Assembly: GCA_023014335.1 (NCBI GenBank)
Contig: JAECYW010000017.1
Location: forward strand, 620,001-684,000
Direction of reading: 5' to 3'
Source of the DNA: Galerina marginata
Taxonomy: Eukaryota > Basidiomycota > Agaricomycetes > Agaricales > Galerinaceae
DNA: 64,000 nt
Shown here piece by piece: positions 61,793 to 64,000 of the stretch (its first letter is position 1; every line of letters begins with the position of its first letter). Below the pieces are notes generated by a model. It was not told the DNA's origin. It made no database searches and worked only from the letters and a program-made list of their open reading frames with translations. Both the position numbers and the translations under genes were made by a program.

Positions 61793-64000
61793 TCATACAT
61801 CGGCATTACGCATAGTGGGATCGACCCAGTCCAAACCAAGGATGTCGAATACTTCTTGCTCGCTGCGAGGTATCAATAATTTAGAATTGTGGCGACGAGT
61901 CCTAGAATATACATCTACATAAGCTTTACATTGAAAGAAAGAGGGGTAGAAGCTCACAGTCCTGAACTATCAAATTTCAGTCCCCTGACAGACTCTTAAT
62001 CAAAAAAAATACTCCTGGATAAGAAAGAAGGCATGAACTACCTCTCCGTTTTGGCCCAAAGCCTCAGATCACGCTGGAACATCTTCGAACCCGACCTATG
62101 TTGGAGCAAAAGAACTCGATTCTAGTCTGCCCCAGTGGCGACATTGTCACATAGGAGCCAATGAACTCACCATCCTACCACCGCCGTCCAGTAAGCCTCC
62201 GGGGAAGCAAAGATCAAGTCCAGCCGCCGATGCAGCGGCTTTCGCTTTCCATCGGATGGGAGGACTGAATACCGTCAAAGCTTTCTCAAGAGAGTCCCAA
62301 TGCCCCGTCCGCAGTGTGTTGGGTGCGTGAAATCCGGAGAGATCTACATAGGTTGGAGGGACTGTTCGAGTGGTCCATGATGATGAGCCCGAGGGACGTA
62401 CGCATTACATTGGTAACCAGTCCTGTAAGTTTTAGGTGACTTGTCAGGCGGCGTTAAGAAAAATGAATGAAAGACCTGATCACCGGAGGCGTGCAGCAGC
62501 TGAACAAATTTGGCACATAGCCCTTTTACCAGGCCAGCGCCGCTGCGAAGATCAGAATGGCTGATCACAATATCCACATCATTGCTCAGAGGCTTCCCGC
62601 GTCGATAACTAATATTTCGCAAAGTTAGGGTCGTAATGGAATGCGTTCTATCCTCCAAAACGGTATCACTGACCCTCCAACAACGGTGCTCACGCAGCCA
62701 GGCTGGATCTTCTCCAGTTCGCGCATGACCACTTTGTGCATCTCCTCAACCTCCTCCCGCGGTAATAGGCACCTCGAGATCCTCTCTCATGACAAGCGAT
62801 ATCTTGATTGACATGTCTGGAGCCTTGTCCGTTGGTATCTTGCGTCCGTTTGGAGTGACGAGCTCTGCCCCCAAGGATGAGGCGGTGGAACCTGGAATGA
62901 CGTCGTAGTACCTTTCCATGTCCTCGATGGTCCGTAATCCAAGGTCGTATAGCTGGCGTGCGTTAGTGGCTCCAATCCCATAGATTGTGGCGAAGGTCGA
63001 TAGTGATTGGAATCTCTCAGACTTTCGCGTCGTTCCTATGATGTCGGAAATTGAGGCATGGAGGTCAGACTGCCTGCAGTCCTCAAACGCAAGCACAAAT
63101 GGACGCACGGGATTCTTCAATGTACCCATTATTGATGAACTCTTTGATCTGGAGGAGTGGAGAAGGATGAGAAAATAGTTCAGTGGGATGCTTGTCTTGA
63201 ACCTACTTTAGATAGTGTTTTATTTCCCAATCCTGGTAATTTAACGATATCTCTTGAGTAGGTTTCTTTTGTGATAAGGTGTGGGTATGCTGTCAGTGTT
63301 TATGAGTTAGAACTAATTGACACACAGATACAGAAGCGGGTACTCCTACACTTTATGATCTAAAAAGTGGTCAGAATAACAATCAGAGGCAAAGAGTTGA
63401 AGGTTGCATACAGCAACAGATCGTTCATAACTGAGCGCATTGACCGCCAGACCTTCCAGTTCCCGAAAGCGACCCAGAACACCTAATTCCTCCGCCAGCG
63501 CCTGGTTTACACATACCAGCGGAGAAGCCCGTTGGCATGCATATCGTAGGGTCCAGTTATTATAGACTCGTGGATTAGTTGGTTGAAGGACAGGTACTGT
63601 ACGCCGAGGAGGTGAACTGGACGATTCGTCCGCCAGAGAGGTCAACGAATCGTCAGTATCTTGCGTTGATTTCTCTTCAGGACAGTTTTGAACAGTTTCG
63701 TCGTGCAACTCTGAGAGGGCTGCATAGTTGCCACATTCGACACATTTATCTTGCTTGACAGACTCGCGAAGCCAATCTGGAGTCACGATGGACTTTTGTT
63801 TCTGAATTTCCAATTAGCGATGAACATGGCCAACCGAGTGGTTGTACGAACGGCGATGTTCCAGTCCACATGCCTCTCAAATCGCTTCTTCATCCTGACA
63901 TTGGTAACAATGACGTCGGCATCCATTACATTGCTGCAGAGTTCCAAATCAACGCCTCCACCGGCGCTTGACGCTTTGTGTCGACGATCTCTGCGGGATG
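61793..64000 (-). CDS. Family X DNA polymerase (Pol4/lambda/mu-like), 5' part outside window
   Basis: Gap-filling repair polymerase, read from the right edge. BRCT domain: DADVIVTNVRMKKRFE, then SIVTPDWLRESVKQDKCV, which ties it to non-homologous end joining. Linker with TQDTDDSLTSLADESS. Polymerase: LRYACQRASPLVCVNQALAE (8-kDa domain region), FATIYGIGATNARQLYDLGL and RTIEDMERYYDV (helix-hairpin-helix/fingers), SYRRGKPLSNDVDIVISHSD with the paired catalytic Asp, and C-terminal EQEVFDILGLDWVDPTMRNA ending at 61793. The SYRRGK and DVDIVISH elements are diagnostic. Which of Pol4, lambda or mu it corresponds to cannot be decided without the N-terminus. Multiple GT-AG introns. I did not verify every exon frame. 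Confidence 0.85.

Overview
The window is nuclear DNA of a filamentous basidiomycete, most likely an Agaricomycete. Nearly every gene is cut by many short GT-AG introns of about 47-60 bases. It carries agaricomycete-style F-box proteins (coiled coil followed by LPxELW), a CSC1/OSCA channel, Prp43, eL33, glutaryl-CoA dehydrogenase and PP2A leucine carboxyl methyltransferase. No rRNA, tRNA, CRISPR array or complete transposon was recognised by eye.

The left 17 kb is a metabolic cluster. Four genes encode KRCGH-type isocitrate-lyase/PEP-mutase superfamily enzymes that look like oxaloacetate acetylhydrolase (OAH; oxaloacetate to oxalate plus acetate). They are OAH-1 (1538-3016 +), OAH-2 (5795-7316 -), OAH-3 (8232-9733 -) and OAH-4 (15306-16769 +). 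Two flavocytochrome b2-type FMN 2-hydroxyacid dehydrogenases lie between them: A (3207-5588 -) and B (11249-13395 +). Relatives of these dehydrogenases oxidise glyoxylate to oxalate in brown-rot fungi, or lactate to pyruvate. The simplest reading is an oxalate-forming cluster built by duplication of an OAH-b2-OAH unit.

17-31 kb: leucine carboxyl methyltransferase PPM1 (-), a large Cas4/RecB-like nuclease + SAP + superfamily 1 helicase protein (19140-23893 +), an F-box protein (+), a Zn2Cys6-like coiled-coil protein (-), an orphan coding fragment and a second F-box protein (+).

31-41 kb: a CSC1/OSCA-family channel with a glutamine-rich tandem-repeat tail (-), an NFKBIL1-like J-domain-type protein (-), and a small membrane protein (-) divergent from a mitochondrial protein (+).

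41-53 kb: a possible small gene, the DEAH-box RNA helicase PRP43 (+), a GHSIG lipase of bacterial family I.5 type (-), and an intact F-box gene at 51-53 kb with a decayed duplicate at 47.6-48.9 kb.

53-64 kb: a secreted berberine-bridge-type FAD oxidase (-), an IMPACT/YIH1-domain protein (-) divergent from ribosomal protein eL33 (+), glutaryl-CoA dehydrogenase (+) and a family X DNA polymerase (-) cut by the right edge.

A striking feature of the raw sequence is that many genes, including essential PRP43, are broken by single-base insertions and, as far as could be seen, never by deletions. Exon lengths of the paralogous OAH and b2 genes match to the base once those insertions are subtracted. 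This looks like assembly error rather than pseudogenisation, so the affected genes are listed as CDS with the shifts noted.
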